Origin: Gracilibacillus oryzae
GTDB taxonomy: Bacteria; Bacillota; Bacilli; Bacillales; Amphibacillaceae
Length of the DNA stretch: 51,968 bases
Direction of reading: 5' to 3'
Assembly (NCBI RefSeq): GCF_009498735.1
Contig: NZ_ML762424.1
Location: forward strand, 458,383-510,350
Made by a program: the position numbers and the translations under genes. A model generated the notes under the pieces. That model worked only from the letters and a program-made list of their open reading frames with translations. It was not told where the DNA came from and made no database searches. Of this stretch, positions 24,956-33,564 are shown piece after piece. Position 1 is the first letter of the stretch. Every line of letters begins with the position of its first letter.

Positions 24956-26326
24956 TTAGCTGTTCGTACTCACTTTATTCCAATAATTCGCAATTGTTTG
25001 CATCCCTTTTTCAAAATGGTCAAGTGGAAAACTCTCATTTGGTGAATGAAGACGGTCATCTGGTGTACCAAAGCCCAACAATACAACTGGAACTTGATAA
25101 ATACTATCTAACCATTCTACAACAGGAATGGAGCCTCCCATCCTGACATAAACGACCTCTTTATTAAATGTCTCCTCAAAACTTTCAGCAGCTTTTTTTA
25201 TTAATGGGTGGTCTGGGTCGACGCGGTATGCTTTAGCTGATAGTGGCTCCTTCTTAATCGACACTGTCACACCTTTTGGTAAATGATCCTCAATATGTTT
25301 AACTAACAGCTGCTGAATGGCATCAGGATCTTGCCCTGGCACCAAACGGCACGTTAGTTTGGCAGTAGCTGTGGAAGGGATGATGGTTTTCGTCCCTTCT
25401 CCCTGGTAACCGCTGTATAGACCATTAATTTCCAGGGTAGGACGTGCCATAGTATGCTCTTTTGCTGTATACCCTTGTTCTGAAACCGTCTCCTTTGCAC
25501 CAGTTGATACAGCAAAGTCTTCACTCGGTGCCTGGCGGATAAGTTCACGCTCTTCCTCTGTTATATCCTCTACATCATCATAAAAACCATCGACTAATAC
25601 TACTTCCTCTTCATTCTTCATCGAAGTTAGTATATGCGCCATTGCCATTGCTGGATTACGGATGGCACCACCATACATCCCTGAATGCAAATCATTATCC
25701 GGTCCTTTGATAGTAAATTCTAAACCAGTAAATCCTTTTAAGCCGTACAATATTGTTGGCTGATCATTTGCTACCATTCCTGAATCAGAAATAACCGCAA
25801 AATCCGCTTGATACTTTTCTTTATTGCTTTGTAATAATTCATAAAGATTTGCACTGCCTATTTCTTCTTCTCCTTCAATGCAAACCTTCATATTGACAGG
25901 AAGCTCGCCAGTTGTCTGTAAAAATGCTTTAAATACTGCCAGATGCATGAACACTTGGCCTTTATCATCACTTGCACCACGGGCATATATTCTATTATCT
26001 CTGATTTCCGGATTAAAGGGTTCACTTTTCCATTCATGCAGCGGCTCTGCAGGCTGTACATCATAATGTCCATAAAACAAAACAGTAGGTGCCTGTTCGC
26101 CAGCTTCTAACCACTCAGCAAAAACAAGTGGATGACCTTTTGTTTCTTCCACTTCCACATGCTTGAACCCTGCTTCTCTCAAATAATCGGCAACGAAATC
26201 TGCTGCTTTTTTTACATCTTTTTTATATGTAGAATCAGTGCTAACACTCGGTATCTTTAAAAATTGCTGTAACTGATCAAGATTAGCCTGTTTATTATCG
26301 TTTAAATATTGAAATACTTTATCCAT
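24956..26326 (-). CDS. M20-family dipeptidase (CNDP2-like)
   Basis: This cytoplasmic metallopeptidase probably hydrolyses dipeptides or small amidated substrates. From ATG 26326 it has 456 residues. The zinc-binding residues lie in VLFYGHYDVQP (His), YARGASDDKGQ (bridging Asp) and IEGEEEIGSANL (catalytic Glu and metal Glu). ISDSGM (Asp) and a late His in DRLHSPNESF complete the set. The dimerisation domain begins LKGFTGLEFTIKGPDNDLHSG. These features place it with the M20 dipeptidases related to mammalian cytosolic nonspecific dipeptidase. The open frame to 26374 adds 16 residues, MLNYKMVRKGKERE and so on; the downstream ATG fits the family better. A ribosome binding site AAAGGAACGTGAG is within range. 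Confidence 0.92.
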   Translation of the reverse strand: MDKVFQYLNDNKQANLDQLQQFLKIPSVSTDSTYKKDVKKAADFVADYLREAGFKHVEVEETKGHPLVFAEWLEAGEQAPTVLFYGHYDVQPAEPLHEWKSEPFNPEIRDNRIYARGASDDKGQVFMHLAVFKAFLQTTGELPVNMKVCIEGEEEIGSANLYELLQSNKEKYQADFAVISDSGMVANDQPTILYGLKGFTGLEFTIKGPDNDLHSGMYGGAIRNPAMAMAHILTSMKNEEEVVLVDGFYDDVEDITEEERELIRQAPSEDFAVSTGAKETVSEQGYTAKEHTMARPTLEINGLYSGYQGEGTKTIIPSTATAKLTCRLVPGQDPDAIQQLLVKHIEDHLPKGVTVSIKKEPLSAKAYRVDPDHPLIKKAAESFEETFNKEVVYVRMGGSIPVVEWLDSIYQVPVVLLGFGTPDDRLHSPNESFPLDHFEKGMQTIANYWNKVSTNS

Positions 26327-26446
26327 GTCATACTCACGTTCCTTTCCTTTTCTAACCATTTTATAGTTTAACATGGAACCGTATATATATTCATCATTTT
26401 TGTTTTGCTTGGCTACTTACTAATGTACTAATTCAGATGGGGGAAC

Positions 26447-26576
26447 GCAGCCGCTGGGGAAAAACATTCGCTTTTCGTGGGCACGGCTTCAGCTAACTTG
26501 TTAAAGAAACCCACTTTAACAAGTGGATCTTCAGCTCGCGCTGTTCCCACAGAAGTCTCATGTTTTTCCCCAGCTA
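26447..26576. repeat. Large palindromic intergenic element, copy 1
   Basis: Outer arms are a perfect 15-bp inverted repeat: GCTGGGGAAAAACAT (26453-26467) and its complement (26560-26574). Nested inside are GTGGG/CCCAC (26478-26482 and 26546-26550) and a perfect 10-bp pair CTTGTTAAAG (26497-26506) / CTTTAACAAG (26514-26523). The whole can fold into one branched stem. It is much more G+C-rich than its surroundings. It resembles the dispersed palindromic repeats found between genes in many Bacillaceae genomes, from general knowledge of such elements. Confidence 0.8.
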
Positions 26577-26776
26577 GTTATTGTGTCCTTCACAGATAAG
26601 AGGAACGAATAGTTTGCGGTTTTCCCTTAAATAGGATCATTGACTAATTAAAATAGCGCTAAAATGTCGTTCCGTAAATTAACTGCGCTTAAAATTCAGC
26701 TCTGCAAATTGCAAATGCTGATATTACAGGGGTTAAACTATGAGCATCGAATTATTGACAATACTATAGTAAGAAT

Positions 26777-26829
26777 AGCGTGAGCTGAAGATCCCGATGG
26801 AAAAGCGATTATTCTATATCAGCGGCTGC
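26777..26829. repeat. Decayed inverted copy of the palindromic element
   Basis: AGCGTGAGCTGAAGATCC (26777-26794) matches the complement of the right half of copy 1 at 17 of 18 bases. The following 30 bases (26800-26829), beginning GAAAAGCGA and ending AGCGGCTGC, match the complement of its left end at roughly 24 of 30. The central stem of copy 1 is missing, so this is an internally deleted copy in the opposite orientation. Confidence 0.7.
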
Positions 26830-26863
26830 AAAGCTCTTATTATTAGTACATAATAAATCATAA

Positions 26864-26911
26864 CAAAAAACCTATAGCGTAAACTAAAGAACTTGTTTAC
26901 GCTATAGGTTT
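26864..26911 (-). terminator. Intrinsic terminator of luxS
   Basis: A perfect 17-bp stem (26868-26884 and 26895-26911) with a 10-base loop is followed on the minus strand by a T run, eight bases after the luxS stop. It is one of the strongest hairpins in the window. Confidence 0.93.
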
Positions 26912-26918
26912 GGTTTGT

Positions 26919-27386
26919 TTATTCGGCAAATACGATGTGCCATTGGTCTTTTCCTGCTAACATTTCCTTGGCGATTTGTTTGGCACCTTCAAGGCTGTGA
27001 TTGGCTGCCCAGCCGCACTGTACTTCGTTACACGCTGGTACTTCTGTTGCGTTCAATACGTCATTTAATGTTTTATCAAGGGCTTCGGCCACATCATCGA
27101 AACTGTCATTATTTAAAATAGCTAAATAAAAGCCTGTCTGACAACCCATTGGACTAATATCTAAGACGTTGTCCATGTGATTACGAATATTCTCCGCCAT
27201 TAAATGCTCAATGGAATGAAGTCCAGCCATTTCCATATGATCTTTATTTGGCTGACAGAAACGAATATCATATTTGTAAACTTTATCCCCATTTTGACCT
27301 GTAGTCACACCAACTAGTCGTATATATGGCGCTGCTACTTTCGTGTGATCTAAATTAAAGCTTTCCACATTCATCTTTTTTACCAT
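26919..27386 (-). CDS. luxS: S-ribosylhomocysteine lyase LuxS
   Basis: LuxS cleaves S-ribosylhomocysteine to homocysteine and DPD, the precursor of autoinducer-2, in the activated methyl cycle. The 155-residue product has the metal ligands His57 and His61 ([10 protein letters not shown]) and Cys124 (EVQCGWA), plus the catalytic Cys82 ([11 protein letters not shown]). Start at ATG 27386 is supported by GGAGAGTG ten bases upstream. A second in-frame ATG lies four codons on. The gene is monocistronic; no pfs (mtnN) neighbour and no SAM riboswitch were seen. Homocysteine recycling may connect it to the PLP sulfur enzyme at 7.2-8.3 kb, but there is no genetic linkage. Confidence 0.97.
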   Translation of the reverse strand: MVKKMNVESFNLDHTKVAAPYIRLVGVTTGQNGDKVYKYDIRFCQPNKDHMEMAGLHSIEHLMAENIRNHMDNVLDISPMGCQTGFYLAILNNDSFDDVAEALDKTLNDVLNATEVPACNEVQCGWAANHSLEGAKQIAKEMLAGKDQWHIVFAE

Positions 27387-27563
27387 AATAGCTCACTCTC
27401 CTGCATCTATTCTAAAATTTATCATCGGAATGGTTAACATAAACTATATATAGTATAACATATTTGCCTTCTGTTGAGTGCAGGTATGGGCGCTTCTTTC
27501 AAGCGTTAAGGTAATAAATGCCTCGAGGTCACGAAATAGCACCCCTGTAGACATTAACTATGT

Positions 27564-27589
27564 AAAAATCCCCGCTAAAAATAGCGAGG
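27564..27589 (-). terminator. Intrinsic terminator of the YhcN-type lipoprotein gene
   Basis: CCCCGCTA (27570-27577) and TAGCGAGG (27582-27589) pair around a 4-base loop, followed by ATTTTT on the minus strand. Confidence 0.88.
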
Positions 27590-27597
27590 AGAGTATT

Positions 27598-28305
27598 TTA
27601 TGATTCATTGTTCGGGAAAACTCGTTCAATCATATTCCCCATTCGATTAAACATGCCTTCGACTGGTTCACCTGATTCCACATCCTCTGAATAGCGGTTA
27701 ACTAAATCAAGGAAATCAGGATTTGTTGATACATACACATTATCAATTTTATTATTTACTGACTTAACAGATTGTACAATTCTCTGGCGGACCGCATCTG
27801 ATAATTCATTTTCATTTGTCTCTGTATTTTTATTTTTGTCCCATGATGCTGCAACATAGGCATTGTTCTCTGTTGTTAAAACATATACATTGTTGATTTC
27901 AGGGATATCTTTTTTGATTTGTTCCTGAGCTTTGTCTGCTATTTCATATTCGCCATTTTCAGTATTCCCTTGCGTTGTGTTGTTGTTATTACCCTGATTG
28001 TTGCCTCTTAGTGCAGCGTTATTGCCCTCTGTATTGGCCATATCCCGTGTCGCGTCATTATCATTCATGCCTCGTTCAAACATATATTGGTTATTATCAT
28101 CTAAGCGAGTATCTCGATCGATATTATTCATTCGATTATTATTTCGATCGGTCATCGGTTGATTAGATGTTTGATTATATCCGATAGGACGAACATTGTT
28201 TGTACCGTCTCTCTGGTCTCCCTGACCGTATTCATTATTGCCGCAAGCAGTCAATGATAGTGCTGCTGCTAAAGAAACGACGATCACTGGGTTTCTAAGC
28301 TTCAT
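27598..28305 (-). CDS. YhcN/YlaJ-family sporulation lipoprotein
   Basis: Proteins of this family are spore-associated lipoproteins; B. subtilis YhcN is found in the inner spore membrane and made in the forespore. The product has 235 residues. Its signal peptide ends SLTAC (lipidated Cys21) and is followed by an Asn/Asp/Gly/Arg-rich disordered stretch of about 85 residues (NNRMNNIDRDTRLDDNNQYM). The C-terminal YhcN/YlaJ domain begins about residue 118: IADKAQEQIKKDIPEINNVYVL, VAASWDKNKNTE, RIVQSVKSVNNKIDNVYVST. A GAGG-type ribosome binding site precedes ATG 28305. Forespore expression is inferred from family knowledge only. Confidence 0.9.
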   Translation of the reverse strand: MKLRNPVIVVSLAAALSLTACGNNEYGQGDQRDGTNNVRPIGYNQTSNQPMTDRNNNRMNNIDRDTRLDDNNQYMFERGMNDNDATRDMANTEGNNAALRGNNQGNNNNTTQGNTENGEYEIADKAQEQIKKDIPEINNVYVLTTENNAYVAASWDKNKNTETNENELSDAVRQRIVQSVKSVNNKIDNVYVSTNPDFLDLVNRYSEDVESGEPVEGMFNRMGNMIERVFPNNES

Positions 28306-28508
28306 TTGAATTCCTCCTTCTTAAAATAAGGCGATACAGTTATAGTATGAGGAACTCATTTAGGATTATCCTTCTTATCAATGGCTAAATAATTGGCAAT
28401 TTCACCACAAAACAAACAGTGTAAAAATGATAAAATCCGCTCAAAATAGGATGGCAAAAGTAAAGAGAAATCTCCTCCACTACTTACTAAAAAAAAGGGG
28501 GAAAAAAG

Positions 28509-28733
28509 GTGAGAAGTATTGATTATGATAAAGCCTTATACTTTACTTTATGGGGACAGTGGGATGACTTATTAGTTTTAATGGTGCGTACGAAGGATGA
28601 CATTTTGGCAAAAAAAATTGAACATTTTCTCCACGCTTATCATTATCCGATCTCACGAGAATGGCTCCATAATTCACATGACGCATTACTGCATTATATT
28701 GACCATGCTCTTGTTAATGAATTCTATACGTAG
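28509..28733 (+). CDS. yhdB: YhdB-like small protein
   Basis: This 74-residue soluble protein reads RSIDYDKALYFTLWGQWDDL, then LVLMVRTKDDILAKKIEHFL, then HAYHYPIS. This resembles the YhdB family of Bacillaceae (pattern YDxALYxTxxxxWDxLLxLMVRTxDD.LxKxIEHFLHAYH), recalled from memory and not checked. The start is GTG 28509, preceded by an AAAGGGGG ribosome binding site at good spacing. Function is unknown. In B. subtilis yhdB lies near spoVR; here spoVR is about 6 kb away, which fits partly conserved gene neighbourhood. Confidence 0.7.
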   Translation: MRSIDYDKALYFTLWGQWDDLLVLMVRTKDDILAKKIEHFLHAYHYPISREWLHNSHDALLHYIDHALVNEFYT

Positions 28734-28780
28734 ATGGACAACCGTCTCTCCACCATAACACTCAGAAATGATGACAATTT

Positions 28781-28818
28781 AAGAAGCAAGCAGAGCTTCT
28801 GGGCTCCACTTGCTTCTT
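28781..28818 (-). terminator. Hairpin downstream of yhcX, probable terminator
   Basis: Perfect 10-bp arms AAGAAGCAAG (28781-28790) and CTTGCTTCTT (28809-28818) lie between the convergent yhdB and yhcX genes, directly after the yhcX stop. The T tract is short on both strands, so termination strength is uncertain. Confidence 0.6.
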
Positions 28819-28819
28819 C

Positions 28820-30370
28820 TCATTCAATCCTGTTATATTTTATTTCAAACAGATCTTTTCTTCGGTCTCTTAATTGTCTAACAGTTCCTGACTTGCGTTG
28901 TCTTCGCAGAATTTCTAAGTCAACATCTCCTACAACCACTGTCTCAATATTTGGATTACATTCACCAATAATACCGTCGCGTGCAAATTCAAAGTCAGAC
29001 GGGGTGAAAATACCAGATTGTGCGTATTGGATATCCATATTTTCTACTTGTGTCAGGTTTCCGACCGTTCCGGCGATTACTGTATACACCTGATTCTCCA
29101 CAGCACGCGCCTGAGCACAATATCTAACCCTCAGATAGCCTTGGCGATCATCCGTACAGAACGGAACAAAAATAATATTTGCCCCTTGGTCAACAGCATA
29201 GCGTGTAAGTTCCGGAAACTGAATATCATAACAAATTTGAATTGCAATTTTGCCACAATCCGTGTCAAAAACATTGACTAAGTCACCCGGCTGGATTCCC
29301 CACCATTTTCGCTCATTTGGAGTTACATGAATTTTATATTGCTTTTCTATTGTACCGTCGCGTCTGAATAAATAGGATATATTGTATACATGATCATCTT
29401 CTTCCACGAAGTGTGATCCACCAATAATGTTGACATTATATTTAACAGCTAAATCAGTAAACAGTTCAATATAATCTTCTGTATATTCTGCCAGTTTACG
29501 AATAGCTTTGGACGGTACCTTTTCATCTAAGAATGACATTAACTGTGTTGTGAAAATTTCTGGAAAAACAGCAAAATCCGAATCAAAATCATAGGCAACA
29601 TCAACATAATATTCTACCTGTTTGGCAAATTCTTCAAAAGAATCAATCTGTTTCATCATATACTGAATAACCGTAATTCGTACAGGATAAGAAGTCTTAA
29701 AGTGGCGCTTGGATGTTGGGCGGTAATCTATATTGTTCCATTCCATTAATGTAGCATACTTGGCTGATGCTTTATCATCTGGCAAGTAGCCTGGATTAAT
29801 TCTCATCACAGAGAAACCGTTCATTATTTGAAATGTCAAAACAGGATCAAAAATATTTTTATTTGTTACTTCTTCAACATATTCTCTTGGTGACAGTTCA
29901 CTTTCATATTTATGATAATTTGGAATTCTGCCGCCAATAATGATACTTTTTAAATTTAATTGTCGTGCTAAATCTTTTCTGGCTTCATAAAGACGTTTTC
30001 CAATTTTCATTCCCTGGTATTCAGGGTGAACCATCACTTCGATTCCGTAGAGATTATACCCATCCGGATTATGATTGGTTATATATCCTTTATCCGTTAT
30101 ATCATCCCATGTATGTTTATCATCATATTCATCAAAATTAATGATTAAAGAAGAACAACTTCCAATAATCTCTCCATCATATTCAACACAGAACTGACCT
30201 TCAGGGAATAATTTCAGATGGCTTACTAAGTGTTCGATTTTCCATGGTTCCATATGTGGAAAACAAACCTTTTGCAATGCAATAATTTGATCAAAATCAT
30301 CATATGTAATGTTCCGCACAATGATTTTTTTTTCAAAATGAGATAGCTCAATTTTCGACATGTTGTTCAT
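28820..30370 (-). CDS. yhcX: GNAT acetyltransferase-carbon-nitrogen hydrolase fusion (YhcX)
   Basis: This is a two-domain protein of 516 residues, like B. subtilis YhcX. The N-terminal GNAT domain (about 15-215) has the acetyl-CoA-binding loop VHPEYQGMKIGKRL at 114-127. The C-terminal nitrilase-superfamily domain (about 228-500) carries an intact Glu-Lys-Cys triad: Glu271 (VFPEIFTTQ), Lys346 (QYKIHVTPNE) and Cys380 (IAIQICYDIQFPEL). It belongs to the nitrilase branch associated with N-acyltransferases. YhcX has been placed in indole-3-acetic-acid-like or amide metabolism in annotation, without firm proof. Substrates of both domains are unknown here. The ATG at 30370 follows GAAAGGATG, with a second ATG three codons later. 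Confidence 0.93.
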   Translation of the reverse strand: MNNMSKIELSHFEKKIIVRNITYDDFDQIIALQKVCFPHMEPWKIEHLVSHLKLFPEGQFCVEYDGEIIGSCSSLIINFDEYDDKHTWDDITDKGYITNHNPDGYNLYGIEVMVHPEYQGMKIGKRLYEARKDLARQLNLKSIIIGGRIPNYHKYESELSPREYVEEVTNKNIFDPVLTFQIMNGFSVMRINPGYLPDDKASAKYATLMEWNNIDYRPTSKRHFKTSYPVRITVIQYMMKQIDSFEEFAKQVEYYVDVAYDFDSDFAVFPEIFTTQLMSFLDEKVPSKAIRKLAEYTEDYIELFTDLAVKYNVNIIGGSHFVEEDDHVYNISYLFRRDGTIEKQYKIHVTPNERKWWGIQPGDLVNVFDTDCGKIAIQICYDIQFPELTRYAVDQGANIIFVPFCTDDRQGYLRVRYCAQARAVENQVYTVIAGTVGNLTQVENMDIQYAQSGIFTPSDFEFARDGIIGECNPNIETVVVGDVDLEILRRQRKSGTVRQLRDRRKDLFEIKYNRIE

Positions 30371-30424
30371 CCTTTCTGTTTTCTAACTAGATTATATTGA
30401 ACAAAATGGGAAAAGGCTAACCAT

Positions 30425-31555
30425 TTACTTCTTTTCTTTTCCATTCGGATGATTATTTGATGGATGATTCGGGGATTTTTCCGGCCCATGTCCTTTATCT
30501 TTATTCCTTTTGTTCTTGTCATTCTTCTTATCAGATTTATTTGGATGTTTTTTATCAGCTTTATCCTTTTTTTCAGCATGCTTGTCGACTACATGTTCGT
30601 TCTTGGATTGTACAGAATGCTTCCTTCTGTTTTCTTTGGCAACATCACTGGCCTGTTCGGGTAAAGCTGGCTTTGTTTTAATTACTGGCTCATTTTGAAC
30701 ACTTTGTTTTACTTCCGTCTTTATACTGCTCGGAGCTGTTGGATTTTTTGTTGATGATTCCTCTGTTTCAGAAGCTTCTTCCTGTTCAGGTTGAGATGGA
30801 TAATAAAAATTATAAATTAGTTCTCTTTCCTTTTCATTTAATTCCGGAAGCTCTTCTCTGGATTCATCTGCTTTATTTGAACTATTATCTGCTGAGATCA
30901 CGACAGTTCTCTCATCCTCTATCTCTTTTGCCATCATTTTATTTAAGGATATATTTTCTTTTTCAGCCTTTGTTCTTAATGATCTGGATACCTCATATAT
31001 GGCTACAGGATATTGTTTTTCCATATAGTACTCTTCCAGATTTTGAACGACCTGTTTTTGATTATTTGTATCATTATAATAACTTACGGCCATTAAAATA
31101 GGGGAATTATTCTTTAATTCTAATTGCTCATGAGAATATTGAATAATTTCTTCTGATACCTCAGTTAATGTCTTATTTTCTACCTTTATGCTTTTTAATA
31201 ATGTTTTAGCATCCTCATTCATTGGCTGAATATCGATAATACGATAATTTTCATCAATCTCAATATTTACGCTCGGATTGATATCAAGACTTACAATGGC
31301 ATATGCCTCATTCGTATTTGACCATAAAAAAAAAGGTGTGACCAGAGATAGACAGAGTATCACCATTGCTGTAAGTCTAAAGTTCCTTTTGTGACTCCAC
31401 AATAAAAAAGACGACCACTTACCTTCCTTTTCTTCGAATATTACTTCCGCACCAATTTCACTTTCTTTCACTGTTTTTGCTTTATGGAATATCCCTTGAC
31501 GATCAACAACAATCATATAGCCGCGTTTACGTTCAACAACTATTCCTTTTTTCAC
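30425..31555 (-). CDS. rsgI: Anti-sigma-I factor RsgI
   Basis: RsgI is a single-pass membrane anti-sigma factor that holds SigI. The N-terminal RsgI domain (1-50: MKKGIVVERKRGYMIVVD) is cytoplasmic. One transmembrane helix spans about 61-79. The conserved extracellular start AYAIVSLDINPSVNIEID follows at 85-102, with a juxtamembrane domain to about 230. The rest is a Glu/Ser/Pro-rich and then very Lys/His/Asp/Asn-rich low-complexity tail (KADKKHPNKSDKKNDKNK) with no carbohydrate-binding module. The total of 376 residues is close to B. subtilis RsgI. The ATG overlaps the sigI stop (31552-31555), so translation is coupled. The tail probably reaches into the wall. Confidence 0.93.
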   Translation of the reverse strand: MKKGIVVERKRGYMIVVDRQGIFHKAKTVKESEIGAEVIFEEKEGKWSSFLLWSHKRNFRLTAMVILCLSLVTPFFLWSNTNEAYAIVSLDINPSVNIEIDENYRIIDIQPMNEDAKTLLKSIKVENKTLTEVSEEIIQYSHEQLELKNNSPILMAVSYYNDTNNQKQVVQNLEEYYMEKQYPVAIYEVSRSLRTKAEKENISLNKMMAKEIEDERTVVISADNSSNKADESREELPELNEKERELIYNFYYPSQPEQEEASETEESSTKNPTAPSSIKTEVKQSVQNEPVIKTKPALPEQASDVAKENRRKHSVQSKNEHVVDKHAEKKDKADKKHPNKSDKKNDKNKRNKDKGHGPEKSPNHPSNNHPNGKEKK

Positions 31556-32283
31556 AAGTCTACCCCCTCGAGGTATTCTCTTAAATACATATAATCACCT
31601 GTTAGGATAATGAAAATCGTTAAGATATATTTACGATTTCGTTCAAGTGTTTTCTTACTAACTGAAACCAGCTTCAGTAATTTCTTAATCGGGACTCTTT
31701 TCTTTTCCATTACGTATTCTCTTAATTCTGTGTCTTCCACTAATTGTTTCGCCGCAAACACCGCTGATTCTCTCGCATCACGATGCTTAGGTGAGATCTC
31801 GGTTAATTCCTGAAAAGTAATTTTATACTCTGCCAGCTTTTGGGAAAGATCGATAATTTCTTGTTTCCGATGCCATGTATCTTCCTCCAATTGGAAAACT
31901 TTTTTTGCCTCAGAAGCTTCCAGCGGATTTTCTCCAATTTCATCACTATCATGGGAATCCAATGATTGATAGACATTTTGACGTTGTTCTTTTCGAATAT
32001 AGTCAATGACTCTTCTCTTAATAATAACCTGAGCAAACGATAAGAAAGACGATCCTTTCTCTCTTGAGAATCCTTGGATTGCTTCATGAAATGCTATGAG
32101 CCCGACACTGAATTCATCATTCTCTTTCTCTATGTACCTCTTGCAAACTTCTGATACACATTTGGCGATGAATGGCTGGTATGCTTTAATTATTTCATCT
32201 TGTAATTGCTCATCACCTCGCTGAATAATTTCAATTTGCTCTTCTAATGTATATTTTCTATCCATTAACTTGCTTTCCATCAT
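31552..32283 (-). CDS. sigI: RNA polymerase sigma factor SigI
   Basis: SigI is a sigma-70-family factor that in B. subtilis responds to heat and cell-wall stress and controls wall genes. From ATG 32283 it has 243 residues. Region 2 is recognisable: LQDEIIKAYQPFIAKCVSEV, CKRYIEKENDEFSVGLIAFH, FSREKGSSFLSFAQVIIKRR, VIDYIRKEQR. The SigI-specific C-terminal region replaces region 4: ELTEISPKHRDARESAVFAA and VPIKKLLKLVSVSKKTLERN, then RKYILTIFIILTGDYMYLREYL. In-frame GTG codons extend to 32295; the GGTGGTG sequence six bases before ATG 32283 looks more like the ribosome binding site, but the start is uncertain by a few codons. It is cotranscribed with rsgI. Confidence 0.95.
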   Translation of the reverse strand: MMESKLMDRKYTLEEQIEIIQRGDEQLQDEIIKAYQPFIAKCVSEVCKRYIEKENDEFSVGLIAFHEAIQGFSREKGSSFLSFAQVIIKRRVIDYIRKEQRQNVYQSLDSHDSDEIGENPLEASEAKKVFQLEEDTWHRKQEIIDLSQKLAEYKITFQELTEISPKHRDARESAVFAAKQLVEDTELREYVMEKKRVPIKKLLKLVSVSKKTLERNRKYILTIFIILTGDYMYLREYLEGVDL

Positions 32284-32295
32284 TTTCTGCACCAC

Positions 32296-32583
32296 CAGTC
32301 CTTATATTATTCGTATGATATTCTCTATTTTTGTCAGTATCATTTAATATAATTTTCATTTTATTTATTCTTTTTCACCAGTTATCATTTTTCACTTTAT
32401 TCAGAATATACGAATCAATACTATTTATCTACCATATAATGATTACAAATAATTAAGATTTATTTTCAAATTATAGTTCTATATATCTACTATGATTATA
32501 TTTTCTTAAAATTTAGCTATATCATAAGTTGCAGCACATTTTGCATAAATACCCTAAACTTCGTATAAATAAACCTCTTTTTA
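32296..32583. other. A/T-rich intergenic region upstream of sigI
   Basis: About 290 bases of very A/T-rich sequence hold no gene. I looked on the minus strand for a SigI autoregulatory promoter (C-rich -35, CGAA-type -10) and found no convincing one. No riboswitch was recognised. Confidence 0.5.
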
Positions 32584-32634
32584 TAAAAAAAATGAAATAG
32601 AAAGAGAAAATGGGTTTCATTCTCCTTTCTATTC
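32584..32634 (-). terminator. Intrinsic terminator of the protease gene
   Basis: A long imperfect stem (about 32594-32611 with 32617-32634) overlaps the protease stop codon at 32629-32631. It is followed on the minus strand by CATTTTTTTTA. Confidence 0.82.
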
Positions 32635-33444
32635 CATATATTGATGAAAATAATCAATTGGTACTGCCAGCCCTACTTTGCCGTGCTGCTCATTTCTTTG
32701 AGTAGCAAAAATGACAGCAATCACTTCACCTTCTGAATTCATGACAGGACTGCCGCTGTTGCCCCGATAAACAGGTGCTTCCAGCATATATACTGGTTTA
32801 GCCCAACTATCAAGCTGTGTCTCCCCGATCAGATCTCCCTGATTGGCAATCCCGTTAAAACGCAGCGGGTTTCCAATGAACAGGACATCTTTTACACTGG
32901 AGTCTGTTGGTAGCTCTTTCAATTTCAAATGCGGCAGATTGTCTCCATCGACTTTTATTAATGCTAGGTCTATATCCGGATATTCCTCGATAACTTTGCC
33001 GCTGAATAATCCTTCCTCTTGAAATGCAACAGTCAGTTGGAATTGATCTTCAATAACATGATGGTTTGTCAGAATATAGCCATCTTCCGAAATAGCAAAC
33101 CCTGTCCCCTTGTTATCATCACCTTCAATAACAACAACGGCTTTGCGGTAATCTTTCACTTCATCATTTTGCAATAATGCGGCAGATGTTTTTAGAAATT
33201 CGATTGCCGGAATGGAAAATGTTTGTGGCAGAATCGCTAAAACCTGAATAATCATCGCTATCGCAATAACCCATCCTAACCATTTGGGAAATGGTCTTTT
33301 GTTCTGCTTTTCTTCCTCTTGCTGTTTTTGTTTTAATTTTTGTTTTTCCTGCTGCACAAGTTCATACATTTCCTCTTGATCAATCTCTTCATAGAGATCT
33401 TTATCAATAATATCCAGCTCTTTTTCTTCCTCTGATTTTCGCAT
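32629..33444 (-). CDS. Membrane-anchored trypsin-like serine protease (HtrA-type without PDZ)
   Basis: This 271-residue S1C-type protease has its active domain outside the membrane. The cytoplasmic N-terminus (1-52) is highly charged and Glu/Gln/Lys-rich, probably coiled coil. One transmembrane helix spans about 54-74. The catalytic domain follows with His129 (ILTNHHVIE), Asp159 (YPDIDLALIKV) and Ser230 (YRGNSGSPVMN). The chain ends after the protease domain, without the PDZ domain of HtrA/DegP. I start at ATG 33444 behind GTGAGGTG; an in-frame GTG at 33456 lacks a ribosome binding site. It probably processes or degrades extracytoplasmic proteins; its target is unknown. It stands alone and ends in its own terminator. 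Confidence 0.9.
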   Translation of the reverse strand: MRKSEEEKELDIIDKDLYEEIDQEEMYELVQQEKQKLKQKQQEEEKQNKRPFPKWLGWVIAIAMIIQVLAILPQTFSIPAIEFLKTSAALLQNDEVKDYRKAVVVIEGDDNKGTGFAISEDGYILTNHHVIEDQFQLTVAFQEEGLFSGKVIEEYPDIDLALIKVDGDNLPHLKLKELPTDSSVKDVLFIGNPLRFNGIANQGDLIGETQLDSWAKPVYMLEAPVYRGNSGSPVMNSEGEVIAVIFATQRNEQHGKVGLAVPIDYFHQYME

Positions 33445-33564
33445 GCCACACCTCACTAATGCAGACTATCCTCTTGTTTATTATAGCATATTAACATTTT
33501 CTTTCATTGCCTGATCGACAAACTTGTTTTATTATATATTTAGACAAGAAAAGGAGTGGGAATT

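Larger units (their letters stand above)
26375..26862. other. Long intergenic region holding a palindromic repeat element and a decayed second copy
   Basis: No credible gene was found in these 488 bases. It contains the inverted-repeat element at 26447-26576 and an inverted partial copy at 26777-26829. A TTGACA sequence near 26755 has no convincing -10 partner and no downstream gene on that strand. Confidence 0.7.

Noticed and set aside
32296-32583. SigI-dependent autoregulatory promoter
   Set aside because: No C-rich -35 with CGAA-type -10 was found on the minus strand upstream of sigI.
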